The position numbers and the translations under genes are program-made. The notes under the pieces were generated by a model. It saw nothing but the letters and a program-made list of their open reading frames with translations, was not told where the DNA came from and did no database searches. A stretch of DNA of 64,000 nt, taken from Pseudomonas sp. TMP9. Its GTDB lineage: Bacteria; Pseudomonadota; Gammaproteobacteria; Pseudomonadales; Pseudomonadaceae. This document shows positions 37,226 through 47,500 of the stretch, in pieces. The stretch covers positions 3,452,001 through 3,516,000 of the forward strand of contig NZ_CP149803.1 of assembly GCF_037943105.1 (NCBI RefSeq), written 5' to 3'. The number at the start of each line of letters is the position of its first letter. Within the stretch, counting starts at the first letter, position 1.

Positions 37226-37783
37226 ATGGACATGCAGGAAGAAATCGACGGCCTGGCGATCTTGATCCGCGACCTGCGCAAGCACAAGAACCTCACCCTC
37301 GGTGAGCTGGCCGCACGCATCGAGCGCTCGGTGGGCTTTCTCTCGCAGGTCGAGCGCGGTTTGTCGCGGCCAACCGTGGCTGACCTCACCGCCATCAGCG
37401 AAACCCTCGGCGTACCGACCACCTATTTCTACAGCCTGAGTAAACCGCGTGACGTGCCCTGGGTCACTCGCCCCGGCGAGCGCCGCACCCTGCATTACGC
37501 CGGTGGCATTACCGACGTGCTGGCCTCGCCGACCATGGCCGGTGGCTTCTCCATGCTCGAAAGCCGCCTGGACCCCGGCGCCACCAGCGGTGAAGGGCAT
37601 TTGAACGACAGCTCGGAACAGGGTGGTTTCGTCCTCGAAGGCGAGCTGACCATCTGGTACGGCGCAGACGCTGCGCCCGTCACCCTTAACCCGAATGACA
37701 GTTTCCAGCTGCCGCCGCATGCACAGTTTCGCTATGCCAATCTTTCCGATTCCCCCACACGAGTGCTCTGGGTTTTCACCTAA
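37226..37783 (+). CDS. XRE-cupin regulator of polyamine catabolism (PuuR-like)
   Basis: 185 residues. An N-terminal helix-turn-helix (about 8-65: LIRDLRKHKNLTLGELAARI, SVGFLSQVERGLSRPT) is joined to a C-terminal cupin domain (about 105-185: SEQGGFVLEGELTIWYG, LNPNDSFQLPPHAQFRYAN). This is the layout of PuuR and PauR, which release DNA when a polyamine or its glutamylated form is bound. It lies between the oxidase and the ligase it probably controls; the TGAAATT repeats upstream of the oxidase are the best candidate site. It is distinct from PauR at 47501-48049. Confidence 0.9.
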   Translation: MDMQEEIDGLAILIRDLRKHKNLTLGELAARIERSVGFLSQVERGLSRPTVADLTAISETLGVPTTYFYSLSKPRDVPWVTRPGERRTLHYAGGITDVLASPTMAGGFSMLESRLDPGATSGEGHLNDSSEQGGFVLEGELTIWYGADAAPVTLNPNDSFQLPPHAQFRYANLSDSPTRVLWVFT

Positions 37784-37800
37784 CCCGCGCAGATACCGCC

Positions 37801-39153
37801 ATGACAATAACAACCGTATTTCCCGACCTGCTCAGCGAAGTCCGTGCCTTCCGCGCGGCTTACCCAGACGTACGCTATGTCGACCTGATCAGCCTGGATA
37901 TTCCCGGGCATTTCTACGGCAAGCGTTACCCCATCGACATGCTGGAAAAAGTCGCGGCCGGCGGCCCGCTGAAAATCCCGCAGAACTGTGTGCTGTTGGG
38001 GGTGCAAGGCGGCCTGTACCCGATTGGCGATTACTGCTTCAACGACGGCGACCCGGACGCCCCGCGCCGGCTAATCCCCGGCACGCTGAAACCGGTGCGC
38101 TGGGAAAACCAACCGCTGGGGCAAATGCTGATCAGCTCCGATGGCACTGCGGCACCGATCGAGTTCGAGCCGCGTGAAGTACTCGCCCGCGTGCTCAAGC
38201 GCCTGGCAGCACGGGGTATTCGCCCAGTGGTGGCCTTCGAGCTAGAGTTCTACTTGTTTGACCGCGCGCTGCAAGACGGCCTGCCGCAGTTCCCCCGCGA
38301 CCCGCTGTGCGGCGATGAAGATAACCAGCCAAATATGCACATCGAGCGTCTGTCGCGCTTTGCCGATGTGCTGCACGAAATTGTCGATGCCGCCAATGAA
38401 CAAGGCGTGGACGCCAACGTGATCACCGCCGAACTCGGTCCCGGCCAGTTCGAGATCAACTTCGGCCACTGCGACGACGGCCTGCGCGCCGCCGACTGGG
38501 CTGCATTGTTCTGCCGCAGCACCCGTGGCGTGGCGCTTAAACACGGCCAGCGCGCCAGCTTTATGAGCAAGCCGTACTTGCACGCACCGGGCAGCGGCAT
38601 GCATGTGCACGTCAGCCTGTACGACGCGGCCGGTAACAACCTGCTGGCCGCCGATGCACAGCGCCCGCTGCGTCATGCTGTGGCCGGCTGCTTAGAATTG
38701 CTGCCGCACTGCATGCCGATCTTCGCCGCCAACCACAACGCCTTCCGTCGCTACGGCGCCATGGTCAACGCCGCCAGCCGCGCCAGTTGGGGCTTTGAGG
38801 ACCGTGACGCGTGTATTCGCATTCCTGAATCGGATGGTAAAAACCTGCGCATCGAGCACCGCTTGGCCGGCGCTGACGCTAACCCTTACTTGGTGCTGGC
38901 GGCGATTTTAGTGGGCATGGAGCACGGGCTGGATGCTGCTAAGGAACCGATTGCGTCCCTCAACGAAAATCGCCAAAGCGGCATCGACTTCCCCCAAGAC
39001 ATGCTCAGCGCCGTCAGCGCCATGCGTGATCACCCGGTGGTCAACCAAGGCTTGGGCGAAGAGTGTGTGATGGTCTACTGCGAGAACAAACGCCAAGACC
39101 ACCTGGCCTTTATGCAAGACGTCAGCGCACGGGAATACCGCTGGTTTCTCTAG
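37801..39153 (+). CDS. Gamma-glutamylpolyamine synthetase (PuuA/PauA, glutamine synthetase family)
   Basis: 450 residues, matching class-III glutamine-synthetase-like ligases. It should couple glutamate to putrescine or another polyamine with ATP. Recognisable blocks are VVAFELEFYLFD (metal-binding Glu), ITAELGPGQFEINFGHCDD, KHGQRASFMSKPYLHAPGSG with MHVHVSLYDA (His and ATP site), and RIPESDGKNLRIEHRLAGAD. The adenylylation tyrosine loop of true GlnA was not seen. It starts 17 bases after the regulator stop, so the two are co-transcribed. The tail runs into the REPIN array, which starts 21 bases later. P. aeruginosa has several paralogues with different amine preferences. Confidence 0.92.
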   Translation: MTITTVFPDLLSEVRAFRAAYPDVRYVDLISLDIPGHFYGKRYPIDMLEKVAAGGPLKIPQNCVLLGVQGGLYPIGDYCFNDGDPDAPRRLIPGTLKPVRWENQPLGQMLISSDGTAAPIEFEPREVLARVLKRLAARGIRPVVAFELEFYLFDRALQDGLPQFPRDPLCGDEDNQPNMHIERLSRFADVLHEIVDAANEQGVDANVITAELGPGQFEINFGHCDDGLRAADWAALFCRSTRGVALKHGQRASFMSKPYLHAPGSGMHVHVSLYDAAGNNLLAADAQRPLRHAVAGCLELLPHCMPIFAANHNAFRRYGAMVNAASRASWGFEDRDACIRIPESDGKNLRIEHRLAGADANPYLVLAAILVGMEHGLDAAKEPIASLNENRQSGIDFPQDMLSAVSAMRDHPVVNQGLGEECVMVYCENKRQDHLAFMQDVSAREYRWFL

Positions 39154-39174
39154 CCCTACGCTAACACCCCACCC

Positions 39175-39696
39175 CGGATTACGCTGGCGCTTATCCGGGC
39201 TACAAATGTCGGGCTGTGCCTGTGGGCTTGGAACCATCGTGCTACCACCCCTAGCCCGGATAAGCCTTAGCGCAATCCGGGAAACCCTCCGCCCTCGCGG
39301 ATTACGCTGGCGCTTATCCGGGCTACAAATGTCGGGCTGTGGCTATGGGCTAGGAACCGCTGGGCTACCAACCCGTAGCCTGGATAAGCCCTAGCGCAAT
39401 CCGGGTAATCCCTCGCCCTCGCGGATTACGCTGGCGCTTATCCGGGCTACAAATGTCGGGCTGTGGCTGTGGGCTTGGAACCATCGTGCTACCACCCCGT
39501 AGCCCGGATAAGCCTTGGCGCAATCCGGAGAAACCCTCCGCCCTCGCGGATTACGCTGGCGCTTATCCGGGCTACAAATGTCGGGCTGTGGCTATGGGCT
39601 AGGAACCGCAGCGCCATTACCCCGTAGCCTGGATAAGCCTTGGCGTAATCCGGGAATCATCCCAACCCGGATTACGCTGGCGCTTATCCGGACTAC
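39175..39696. repeat. Tandem array of REPIN-like elements
   Basis: Five copies of a half-element reading GGATTACGCTGGCGCTTAT(C)CGGGCTAC begin at 39175, 39298, 39422, 39547 and 39668 (spacing 123, 124, 125 and 121). Between successive copies lies one inverted half-element GTAGCCYGGATAAGCC...CGCAATCCGG. Each unit is therefore an inverted pair around a central segment of about 50 bases (AAATGTCGGGCTGTG...GGAACC) that is also conserved. The last unit is a single half. It fills the whole 588-base gap between the polyamine ligase and chrA, and its strong stems probably end transcription from both sides. Confidence 0.85.
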
Positions 39697-39741
39697 TCAC
39701 TGGTTTGTATGAGCCATACATATGCACATTGCGCCAAGCCC

Positions 39742-41085
39742 TTATCGCAGCAGAAACACCGCCAGCCCGGCCAGCGCCGACACCAGCAGCACCTCCATCA
39801 CCCCTCGCTTGAAGCGCAGCAGCGCCAGCGCCGCTGCCAGGGCGATCACCGCCGACGGCCAGTCAAAGGTACCGTCGAAGCCCTGCGGCCAGAGCACGTG
39901 GTAGGCAAAGAACAACGCCAGATTAAGGATGACCCCGACCACGGCAGCGGTGATTGCGGTCAGCGGCGCGGTGAACTTCAGCTCGCCATGAGTCGACTCT
40001 ACCAGCGGCCCGCCGGCGAGAATGAATAGAAAAGACGGCAGAAAGGTAAACCAAGTGACCAACGCTGCCGCTACTGCCCCGCTGATAAAGCCAGAGTCGC
40101 CGGCAAAAACCGGCTGCAGGTAAGCACCAATAAACGCGACAAACGCCACCACCATGATCAGCGGCCCCGGTGTGGTTTCGCCCAATGCCAGACCGTCGAT
40201 CATCTGCGTGGGCGTTAGCCAACCGTAATGGTCGATTGCACCCTGATAGACATACGGCAGCACCGCATAAGCACCGCCAAAGGTCAGCAGGGCCGCCTTG
40301 GTGAAGAACCAGGCCATCTGCGTCAGCTTGCCGTCCCAGCCATACAGCCAGGTCAGCAGGCCCATCGGTAGCAGCCAGAGCAGCGCGCCGACCAGCAGCA
40401 ACAGCGCAAGCCGCGAGGCGCGAAAGCGCGTATGCGCCGCCGGCGGGCTATCGTCATCAATCAAGGCGGGGCCATAAGACTTGTCCGCCGCCGCATGCCC
40501 GCCGCCCAAACTGAACTGCTCGGGCAAGAATCGGCCACCGAAATAACCCAAAAGCGCGGCGGCTATCACGATCAATGGGAACGGCAGGTTGAAGGCGAAG
40601 ATGGCGACAAAAGATGCCCCGGCAATGCCCCACAGCCAGTTGTTCTGCAGCGCGCGGGAGCCGATGCGCCAAGCCGCCTGCGCCACAATCGCAGTGACCG
40701 CCGGTTTGATCCCGTAAAAAATCCCTGCCACCAGCGGCACATCACCAAAAGCGATATACAGCCAAGACAAGCCAATCAGAATAAACAGCGAGGGCAGTAC
40801 AAACAGCACCCCAGCGATCACCCCGCCCCAGGTGCGGTGCAGCAGCCAGCCAATATAAGTGGCCAACTGTTGCGCCTCCGGCCCCGGCAGCAACATGCAG
40901 TAGTTCAGTGCATGGAGAAACCGCCGCTCAGACAACCAACGGCGTTTCTCCACCAACTCCTGATGCATGATTGCGATCTGCCCGGCCGGCCCGCCAAAAC
41001 TGATCAAGCCCAGTTTCAACCAGAACCAGAAGGCCTCGCGCAGGCTGACCGCTGGCGGTGCTGTGGGTGCAGATAACTCAGGCAT
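39742..41085 (-). CDS. chrA: Chromate efflux transporter ChrA
   Basis: 447 residues from ATG 41085; a GTG at 41097 is an alternative but has no ribosome-binding site. It is a long-chain CHR protein with two homologous halves of hydrophobic segments: GLISFGGPAGQIAIMHQELV opens the first and AALLTFGGAYAVLPYVYQGA the second, with LPGPEAQQLATYIGW and GETTPGPLIMVVAFVAFIGA as the matching later motifs. It pumps chromate out across the inner membrane, or takes part in sulfate-type anion transport. No chrB regulator is adjacent. It converges on the REPIN array. Confidence 0.93.
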   Translation of the reverse strand: MPELSAPTAPPAVSLREAFWFWLKLGLISFGGPAGQIAIMHQELVEKRRWLSERRFLHALNYCMLLPGPEAQQLATYIGWLLHRTWGGVIAGVLFVLPSLFILIGLSWLYIAFGDVPLVAGIFYGIKPAVTAIVAQAAWRIGSRALQNNWLWGIAGASFVAIFAFNLPFPLIVIAAALLGYFGGRFLPEQFSLGGGHAAADKSYGPALIDDDSPPAAHTRFRASRLALLLLVGALLWLLPMGLLTWLYGWDGKLTQMAWFFTKAALLTFGGAYAVLPYVYQGAIDHYGWLTPTQMIDGLALGETTPGPLIMVVAFVAFIGAYLQPVFAGDSGFISGAVAAALVTWFTFLPSFLFILAGGPLVESTHGELKFTAPLTAITAAVVGVILNLALFFAYHVLWPQGFDGTFDWPSAVIALAAALALLRFKRGVMEVLLVSALAGLAVFLLR

Positions 41086-41154
41086 GGGGCAGCTCACTGC
41101 AATAAATGCGGTCGCACTATAACGCGCCCTGATGACGATTTAAGTGTGCGCGGC

Positions 41155-41182
41155 TTAAGTCCAGCTTCGATTTCCGTATACT
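41155..41182 (+). promoter_or_regulatory. Possible sigma-70 promoter of pbpG
   Basis: TTAAGT (41155-41160), 16 bases, TATACT (41177-41182), about 45 bases before the pbpG start. The -10 is close to consensus; the -35 is poor. Confidence 0.35.
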
Positions 41183-41227
41183 GCGCGGCATTACACCATC
41201 CCCTTCAACCTGCCCGTGAAGCGCCCT

Positions 41228-42133
41228 GTGAAAATCCGTCATTCGCTCGTAAATCTGCTGCTGATCTGCAGTTGCCTTGCTGTTGCCTCGCACGCCCATG
41301 CTGCCACGACCAAACAACAAGACTTGGCCGCTGGCAGTGCCTTGCTGGTCGACTTGCAAACTAATCAGGTGCTCTATGAGCGCAATGCCGACAGCGTAGT
41401 GCCGATTGCCTCCGTCACCAAGTTAATGACCGCCATGGTCACCCTTGACGCCAAATTGCCGCTCGACGAGGTGCTGCCGATCATGATTCGCGACACCCAA
41501 GAAATGCGCGGCGTGTTCTCCCGCGTGCGCGTGGGCAGCGAACTGAGCCGCCGCGATATGCTATTGCTGGCCTTGATGGCCTCGGAAAATCGCGCCGCTG
41601 CCAGTTTGGCGCACCATTACCCGGGCGGCCACGGCGCCTTTATCGCCGCAATGAACGCCAAGGCGCTCGCGCTGGGCATGAACAATTCGCGTTTTGTCGA
41701 GCCGACGGGTTTGTCCGAGCACAATGTATCCAGCGCCCGCGACTTGGTATTGATGCTTAAGGCTGCACGCCAGTACCCGCTGATCAGCCAGTTCAGCACC
41801 ACCTCGGAAAAAACCCAGGCCTTTCGCAAGCCCAACTACACCTTAGGTTTTCGCAACACCAACAGCCTGGTGCGCAAACCCGGCTGGAGCGTGCAGCTGA
41901 GCAAGACCGGCTACACCGGTGAGGCGGGCCGCTGCCTGGTGATGAACACCGTCATGAATAAACGCCCAGTGGCATTCGTGGTGCTGGATGCCTTCGGCAA
42001 GTACACCCACATGGCCGACGCCAACCGCCTTAAGCGCTGGTTGGAAACCGGCACGATCACCGCCGTGCCACCCGCTGCCATCAGCTACCGCCAGCAAAAA
42101 TTGGCGCAGCGGCAAATTCAGGTGGCGCAGTAG
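41228..42133 (+). CDS. pbpG: D-alanyl-D-alanine endopeptidase (PBP7-type)
   Basis: 301 residues from GTG 41228 (an in-frame GTG at 41216 adds four residues). A signal peptide ([24 protein letters not shown]) sends it to the periplasm. Serine peptidase S11 motifs are present: SxxK in [12 protein letters not shown], SxN in [11 protein letters not shown] and KTG in [11 protein letters not shown]. It cleaves D-alanyl-diaminopimelate cross-links in peptidoglycan. The tail after the S11 core (about residues 270-301) is short and polar. Followed 15 bases later by the convergent interrupted GGDEF-EAL gene. Confidence 0.93.
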   Translation: MKIRHSLVNLLLICSCLAVASHAHAATTKQQDLAAGSALLVDLQTNQVLYERNADSVVPIASVTKLMTAMVTLDAKLPLDEVLPIMIRDTQEMRGVFSRVRVGSELSRRDMLLLALMASENRAAASLAHHYPGGHGAFIAAMNAKALALGMNNSRFVEPTGLSEHNVSSARDLVLMLKAARQYPLISQFSTTSEKTQAFRKPNYTLGFRNTNSLVRKPGWSVQLSKTGYTGEAGRCLVMNTVMNKRPVAFVVLDAFGKYTHMADANRLKRWLETGTITAVPPAAISYRQQKLAQRQIQVAQ

Positions 42134-42148
42134 GCCCAACGACAGCGG

Positions 42149-43816
42149 CTAATTGGGGCCCAGGAGGGGCTGGCGCATACCAAACACCAAATACCGCGCC
42201 AGCTCGTTGAGCGGCAAGGCCTTGCTGATCAGGTAGCCCTGCACCTGATCACAGCCGAACTGGCGCAGCAGCGCCAGCTGCTCGGCGTCTTCCACGCCTT
42301 CGCCGACCACCTGCAAGTTGAGGTTGTGCGCCAGGTTGACCAGCGCCTTTACCAATTGGCGCTTTTCCGCGCGCTCGTTCATGCCCGCGACAAAACTCTT
42401 ATCGATTTTCAGCATGGCGATGGGCAGGCTATTAAGGTGCTCAAACGAAGAGAAGCCGGTGCCGAAATCGTCGAGGGAAAACCGCACGCCCAGACGACCG
42501 AGCGCCAGCATGGTCTGCTGCACTTTATCGCTGCGGCGCATCACCGCCGTTTCCGTCAGCTCGAACTCCAACCATTGCGCATCCACCCCGCGCTCTTCGA
42601 TCAGGCGACTAAGGGTCGGCAACAACTGGCTGTCCTGAAACTGACGGAAGGATAAATTCACCGCCATGTGCAGCGGTGGCACACCACGACCGAGCAACCA
42701 TTGCATGTCGCGTAATGCCCGCGAAATGACCCAGTAGCCCAACGGCACAATCAGCCCACTTTCCTCAGCCAGCGGGATAAATTCATTAGGCCCGAGCAGG
42801 CCATGCTCGCTGTGCCGCCAGCGCACTAATGCCTCCAGACCGACGATGTGGCCTGTTTGCAGGCAAAGGCGCGGCTGGTAGTGCAGCTCCAGTTCATCGC
42901 GGCGCAAGGCGCGGCGCAGTTCAGCTTCTAAGTCCGCGCGGCTGCGCGCGTTGCGGTTGATGCGCTCATCGTAGACATGCAAGGTGCAGCCTTGCTGGCT
43001 CTTGGCCTGCTGCATGGCGATGTACGCGTGCCACATCAGCGGGTCGGCGCCGCTCTCGGCGCAAGCGTGGGCCAGCCCCAGGCTGCAGCCGACGAGCAGG
43101 CTTTCACCCTCAATCCAGTAGGGCTAGGCCAGCGCTTCAATAATGTGCGCCGCTAAACGTTCGCCGTGCTGCGGGTCGCGGCGGCTGTCCAACAGCAAGG
43201 CAAATTCATCGCTGCCTAGACGGGCTAACTGATCGCTGGGCTGCAAGTGCGCCTTAATACGTGCGACAACCTGTTGAATCAACTGGTCGCCACCCTGATA
43301 ACCAAGGGCATCGTTGGCATGGCGAAAGTTATCTAAATTTAGGTGGCCGAGGGTGAGCCCGACGCCTTGGTATTCGGCCAGCCGTGCGGCCAATAACCGC
43401 TGGAAGCCTTGACGATTGGCAATCCCCGTCAGCGCATCTTGCTCACCCAAACGCTGCAAGGCGAGCTGCAGCGTGCTGCGCTCGGCGGCATAACGCAGGC
43501 TGCGAAGCAGCACATCGGTGCTCAGTCGGTCACGCACCAACCAATCGCACACCCCTTGCGGCTCTTCTGCAGGCTCGACATCCAGCAGCAAAATAATCGG
43601 CAGGCAACACTGCTTGGAGGTCGGCAGGTAGTGGGCGGTGGTCAACAACAAGGCATTATCAGGGGTGTCAAACAACGCACTGGCAGCCTCCCAAGACGGC
43701 GCTGTGATCAATGCATACGCGCTGCCGAACGCGCTTAAGCGTTCACGCAGTAACTCGACCCAGCCTGGCGTTTGCGCCAACACCAGTAACCGCAAAGGTT
43801 GAACAAACCCGGACAA
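42149..43816 (-). pseudogene. ProE-like degenerate-GGDEF/EAL phosphodiesterase interrupted by an in-frame amber codon
   Basis: The frame from ATG 43816 to TAA 42149 spans 556 codons but contains one TAG at 43124-43126 (codon 231). Before it: a receiver-like N-terminal domain (about 1-120) and a GGDEF domain whose motif has become LGSDEF (near 201). After it, in the same frame, PYWIEGESLLVGCSLGLAHA completes the GGDEF fold and leads into a full EAL domain with LEALVRWRHSEHG (near 327), IPLAEESG, LDDFGTGFSSF and QGYLISKALP. Length, domain layout and position beside rep match PA5295 (ProE) of P. aeruginosa, a phosphodiesterase. The EAL half has an ATG at 43036 but no ribosome-binding site. A CAG to TAG change is the simplest cause. 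Confidence 0.88.
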
Positions 43817-44076
43817 GAACTTCCCCCGCTGAATAATAAAGAGCGTGCAGCCGCTCGGGTGCGTCGTAGTCGACGTCTAATCACCCACATCCCTGTGTCA
43901 GTGGCGCCTGTTTCCGGCACCTGAGTAGCAAAAGTGGCGTCAGAGTACTGGATTGCACAAATTAACCAAGCGTGGCGGTTTGCCATTATGTGGACGGCCA
44001 CACACCTGCAGACGCTCGCGGCAGAACGTATCAGGCCTGTTAAAATGCCCGCCCATTTCGCCTGGCGATTGATTCA

Positions 44077-46086
44077 ATGTCTCGACTGAACCCCAGGCAG
44101 CAGGAAGCCGTGAACTACGTCAGCGGCCCGCTGTTGGTGCTCGCCGGCGCAGGCTCCGGCAAGACCAGCGTCATCACCCGTAAAATTGCCCACTTGGTGC
44201 ATAACTGCGGCGTCCAAGCTCGGCATATCGTCGCCATGACCTTTACCAACAAGGCGGCGCGGGAGATGAAAGAGCGCGTTGGCAGCCTGCTCAAAGGACC
44301 CGAGGCGCGCGGCCTGACGGTGTCGACCTTCCACAATTTGGGCATGAACATCATTCGTAAAGAATACGCAGCGCTGGGTTACAAGCCGGGCTTCTCGATC
44401 TTTGATGAGGGTGATATCAAGGCGCTGCTGTCGGACATCATGCAGAAGGAGTATTCCGGTGATGACGGCGCCGACGAAATTAAAAACACCATCGGCAGCT
44501 GGAAGAATGAGCTGATCATGCCCGAGCAGGCGCTGGCCGAGTCGCGCAACCCCAAAGAGCAGACCGCCGCCATCGTTTACCTGCATTACCAGCGCACGCT
44601 TAAAGCCTATAACGCGGTGGATTTTGACGACCTGATTCTGATGCCGGTGAAGCTGTTCCAAGAGCACCCGGCCATCTTGGAGAAATGGCAGAACCGTATC
44701 CGTTATTTGCTGGTGGACGAATATCAAGACACCAATGCCAGCCAGTACCTGCTGGTGAAGCTGCTGGTGGGCATGCGTAACCAGTTCACCGTGGTCGGTG
44801 ATGATGACCAATCGATCTACGCCTGGCGCGGTGCGCGCCCGGAAAACCTGATGCTGCTGAAAGACGACTACCCGTCGCTAAAAGTAGTGATGCTGGAGCA
44901 GAACTACCGCTCCACCAGCCGCATCCTCAAGTGCGCCAACACCCTGATCGCCAACAACCCGCATGCCTTCGAAAAGCAGCTGTGGAGCGAGATGGGCATG
45001 GGCGACGCCATCCGCGTGATCCGCTGCAAGAATGAAGATGCCGAATGCGAGCGCGTGGCCCTAGAAATACTCACCGAGCATTTGCGCACTGACCGGCCCT
45101 ACAGCGACTACGCCATCCTTTATCGCGGTAACTACCAGGCCAAACTGATGGAGCTGAAACTGCAGCATCATCAGATTCCGTATCGCCTGAGTGGTGGCAC
45201 CAGCTTCTTCGCCCGCCAAGAGGTGAAGGATCTGATGAGCTACTTCCGCCTGCTGGTTAACCCGGACGACGACAACGCCTTCCTGCGCGTGATCAACGTG
45301 CCGCGCCGCGAAATTGGCTCCACAACCCTGGAAAAACTCGGTAACTACGCCACCAGCCGCAAGATCAGCATGTATACCGCCGCCGGAGAAATCGGCTTGG
45401 GTGAAACACTGGACGCGCGCTTTACCGAACGCTTGGCGCGCTTTACCAAATGGATGGACCGGGTGCGCCAGGAATGCGCGCAGAACGACCCCATTGCGGC
45501 GATCCGCAGCATGGTGATGGACATCGATTACGAGAATTGGCTGCGCCAGAACGCCTCCAACGACAAGGTTGCCGACGCGCGCATGGGCAACGTCTGGTTC
45601 CTCGTCGAAGCATTGAAAAATACCCTAGAGCGCGACGAAGACGGCGATATGACCATCGAAGACGCCATCGGCAAATTGGTGCTGCGCGACATGCTCGAAC
45701 GCCAGCAGGAAGAAGAGGAAGGTGCCGACGGCGTGCAAATGATGACCCTGCACGCCTCCAAGGGGCTGGAATATCCGTCGGTGTACATCCTCGGCGTGGA
45801 GGAAGAAATCCTCCCGCACCGCTCCAGCATTGAAGCCGATACGGTTGAGGAAGAACGCCGTCTGGCCTACGTCGGCATCACCCGCGCCAAGCGCAACCTG
45901 ACCATGACGTATGCGTCCAAACGCAAGCAATACGGCGAGGTCATCGACTGCGCGCCTAGCCGTTTTCTCGATGAACTGCCGCCCGAAGACTTAGTCTGGG
46001 AGGGCTTGGAAGACGCGCCACCCGAGGTCAAAGCCGCCACCGGTAACTCGGCACTGGCCAACATGCGGGCGATGCTCAAGAAATAA
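44077..46086 (+). CDS. rep: ATP-dependent DNA helicase Rep
   Basis: 669 residues, exactly the Pseudomonas Rep length. It is an SF1A 3'-5' helicase that clears proteins ahead of the replication fork. Motifs in order: LNPRQQEAVNY (Q motif), LAGAGSGKTSVITRKIAHL (Walker A, residues about 22-32), TFTNKAAREMKERV (Ia), LLVDEYQDTNASQY (II), VGDDDQSIYAWRGA (III), LEQNYRS (IV), MTLHASKGLEYPSV (V) and EEERRLAYVGITRAK (VI). No strong ribosome-binding site precedes ATG 44077. It is divergent from the ProE-like gene across 260 bases. Confidence 0.96.
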   Translation: MSRLNPRQQEAVNYVSGPLLVLAGAGSGKTSVITRKIAHLVHNCGVQARHIVAMTFTNKAAREMKERVGSLLKGPEARGLTVSTFHNLGMNIIRKEYAALGYKPGFSIFDEGDIKALLSDIMQKEYSGDDGADEIKNTIGSWKNELIMPEQALAESRNPKEQTAAIVYLHYQRTLKAYNAVDFDDLILMPVKLFQEHPAILEKWQNRIRYLLVDEYQDTNASQYLLVKLLVGMRNQFTVVGDDDQSIYAWRGARPENLMLLKDDYPSLKVVMLEQNYRSTSRILKCANTLIANNPHAFEKQLWSEMGMGDAIRVIRCKNEDAECERVALEILTEHLRTDRPYSDYAILYRGNYQAKLMELKLQHHQIPYRLSGGTSFFARQEVKDLMSYFRLLVNPDDDNAFLRVINVPRREIGSTTLEKLGNYATSRKISMYTAAGEIGLGETLDARFTERLARFTKWMDRVRQECAQNDPIAAIRSMVMDIDYENWLRQNASNDKVADARMGNVWFLVEALKNTLERDEDGDMTIEDAIGKLVLRDMLERQQEEEEGADGVQMMTLHASKGLEYPSVYILGVEEEILPHRSSIEADTVEEERRLAYVGITRAKRNLTMTYASKRKQYGEVIDCAPSRFLDELPPEDLVWEGLEDAPPEVKAATGNSALANMRAMLKK

Positions 46087-46136
46087 AGGCCACTGCACCA
46101 GCCCGCAGGGTGGCCGTGAGGAACGACAAACGATGA

Positions 46137-46877
<741 letters not shown>

Positions 46878-46922
46878 CCGAGAACAGCAATAAACACTGC
46901 AAAACGTAGGATTCGCCCACAA

Positions 46923-46949
46923 AAAAGCCGCTTAAATAGGCGGCTTTTT
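46923..46949. terminator. Bidirectional terminator between xpt and cycB
   Basis: AAAAGCCGC, eight-base loop, GCGGCTTTTT; A-run before and T-run after, so it can serve both convergent genes. Confidence 0.85.
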
Positions 46950-46968
46950 CGCAACGGTGTCTGGCGGG

Positions 46969-47391
46969 TTACAGGCCGGACATTTTCACGATGGCACTGC
47001 GCAGCTCATCGTCTGTGCAATCAGCACACGTGCCTTTCGCCGGCATGGCATTGATGCCAGCAATTGCCGTTTTCAGGATAGCGTCAACGCCACCTTCTTT
47101 GTCGGCACGAGCCTTCCACGCTGGCGTGTCACCAATTTTTGGCGCACCCAAAATGCCGGGCATATGGCAGGCACTGCAATGCTTGGCGATGATGTCGTCA
47201 GCCGAGCGCGCTGCACCACCGGCGACAACAGCGACCGCGCCAACACCTTTGCATTCCTCGCCCATTACACAGACTTGGCCTACCGGTTTTAGCCGTTCAG
47301 CAATCTCGTCACTGGTCATGGCCTGAGCAGTAACTGCCCACAAGGCAAGAACGGCAGCGGGTGCTATCAAGATTTTTTTAATCAGGTTCAC
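46969..47391 (-). CDS. cycB: Cytochrome c5
   Basis: 140 residues from GTG 47391, with AGAGGTG about 5 bases upstream. A signal peptide (NLIKKILIAPAAVLALWAVTAQA) precedes a class I cytochrome c domain with the haem motif CSACH near residue 71 and a methionine ligand in INAMPAKGTCADCTDDEL, where a second Cys pair typical of c5 is seen. It is a periplasmic electron carrier to oxidases or reductases. Standard Pseudomonas position between xpt and pauR. Confidence 0.93.
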   Translation of the reverse strand: MNLIKKILIAPAAVLALWAVTAQAMTSDEIAERLKPVGQVCVMGEECKGVGAVAVVAGGAARSADDIIAKHCSACHMPGILGAPKIGDTPAWKARADKEGGVDAILKTAIAGINAMPAKGTCADCTDDELRSAIVKMSGL

Positions 47392-47500
47392 GGTACACCT
47401 CTTTGTGGCTAGTCACGCTCGCGGCCACTGTTTAGCGAGCAGGTCGCAGTATAACGGTAAGCCAGCAGAGCCGAAACAACCCAGATTGTCACAGGGTTAT

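Noticed and set aside
36578..37813. 411-codon open frame on the minus strand across the polyamine oxidase and regulator
   Set aside because: Antisense shadow of two clear genes; it also runs through a palindromic repeat.
39175..39696. Evenly spaced repeats considered as a CRISPR array
   Set aside because: The period is about 123 bases, the segments between repeats are themselves conserved, the half-elements alternate in orientation, and no cas gene is near.
42149..43816. Two separate genes, or a frameshift, at the GGDEF/EAL junction
   Set aside because: Both halves are in the same frame and only one TAG separates them; the EAL half has no ribosome-binding site of its own.
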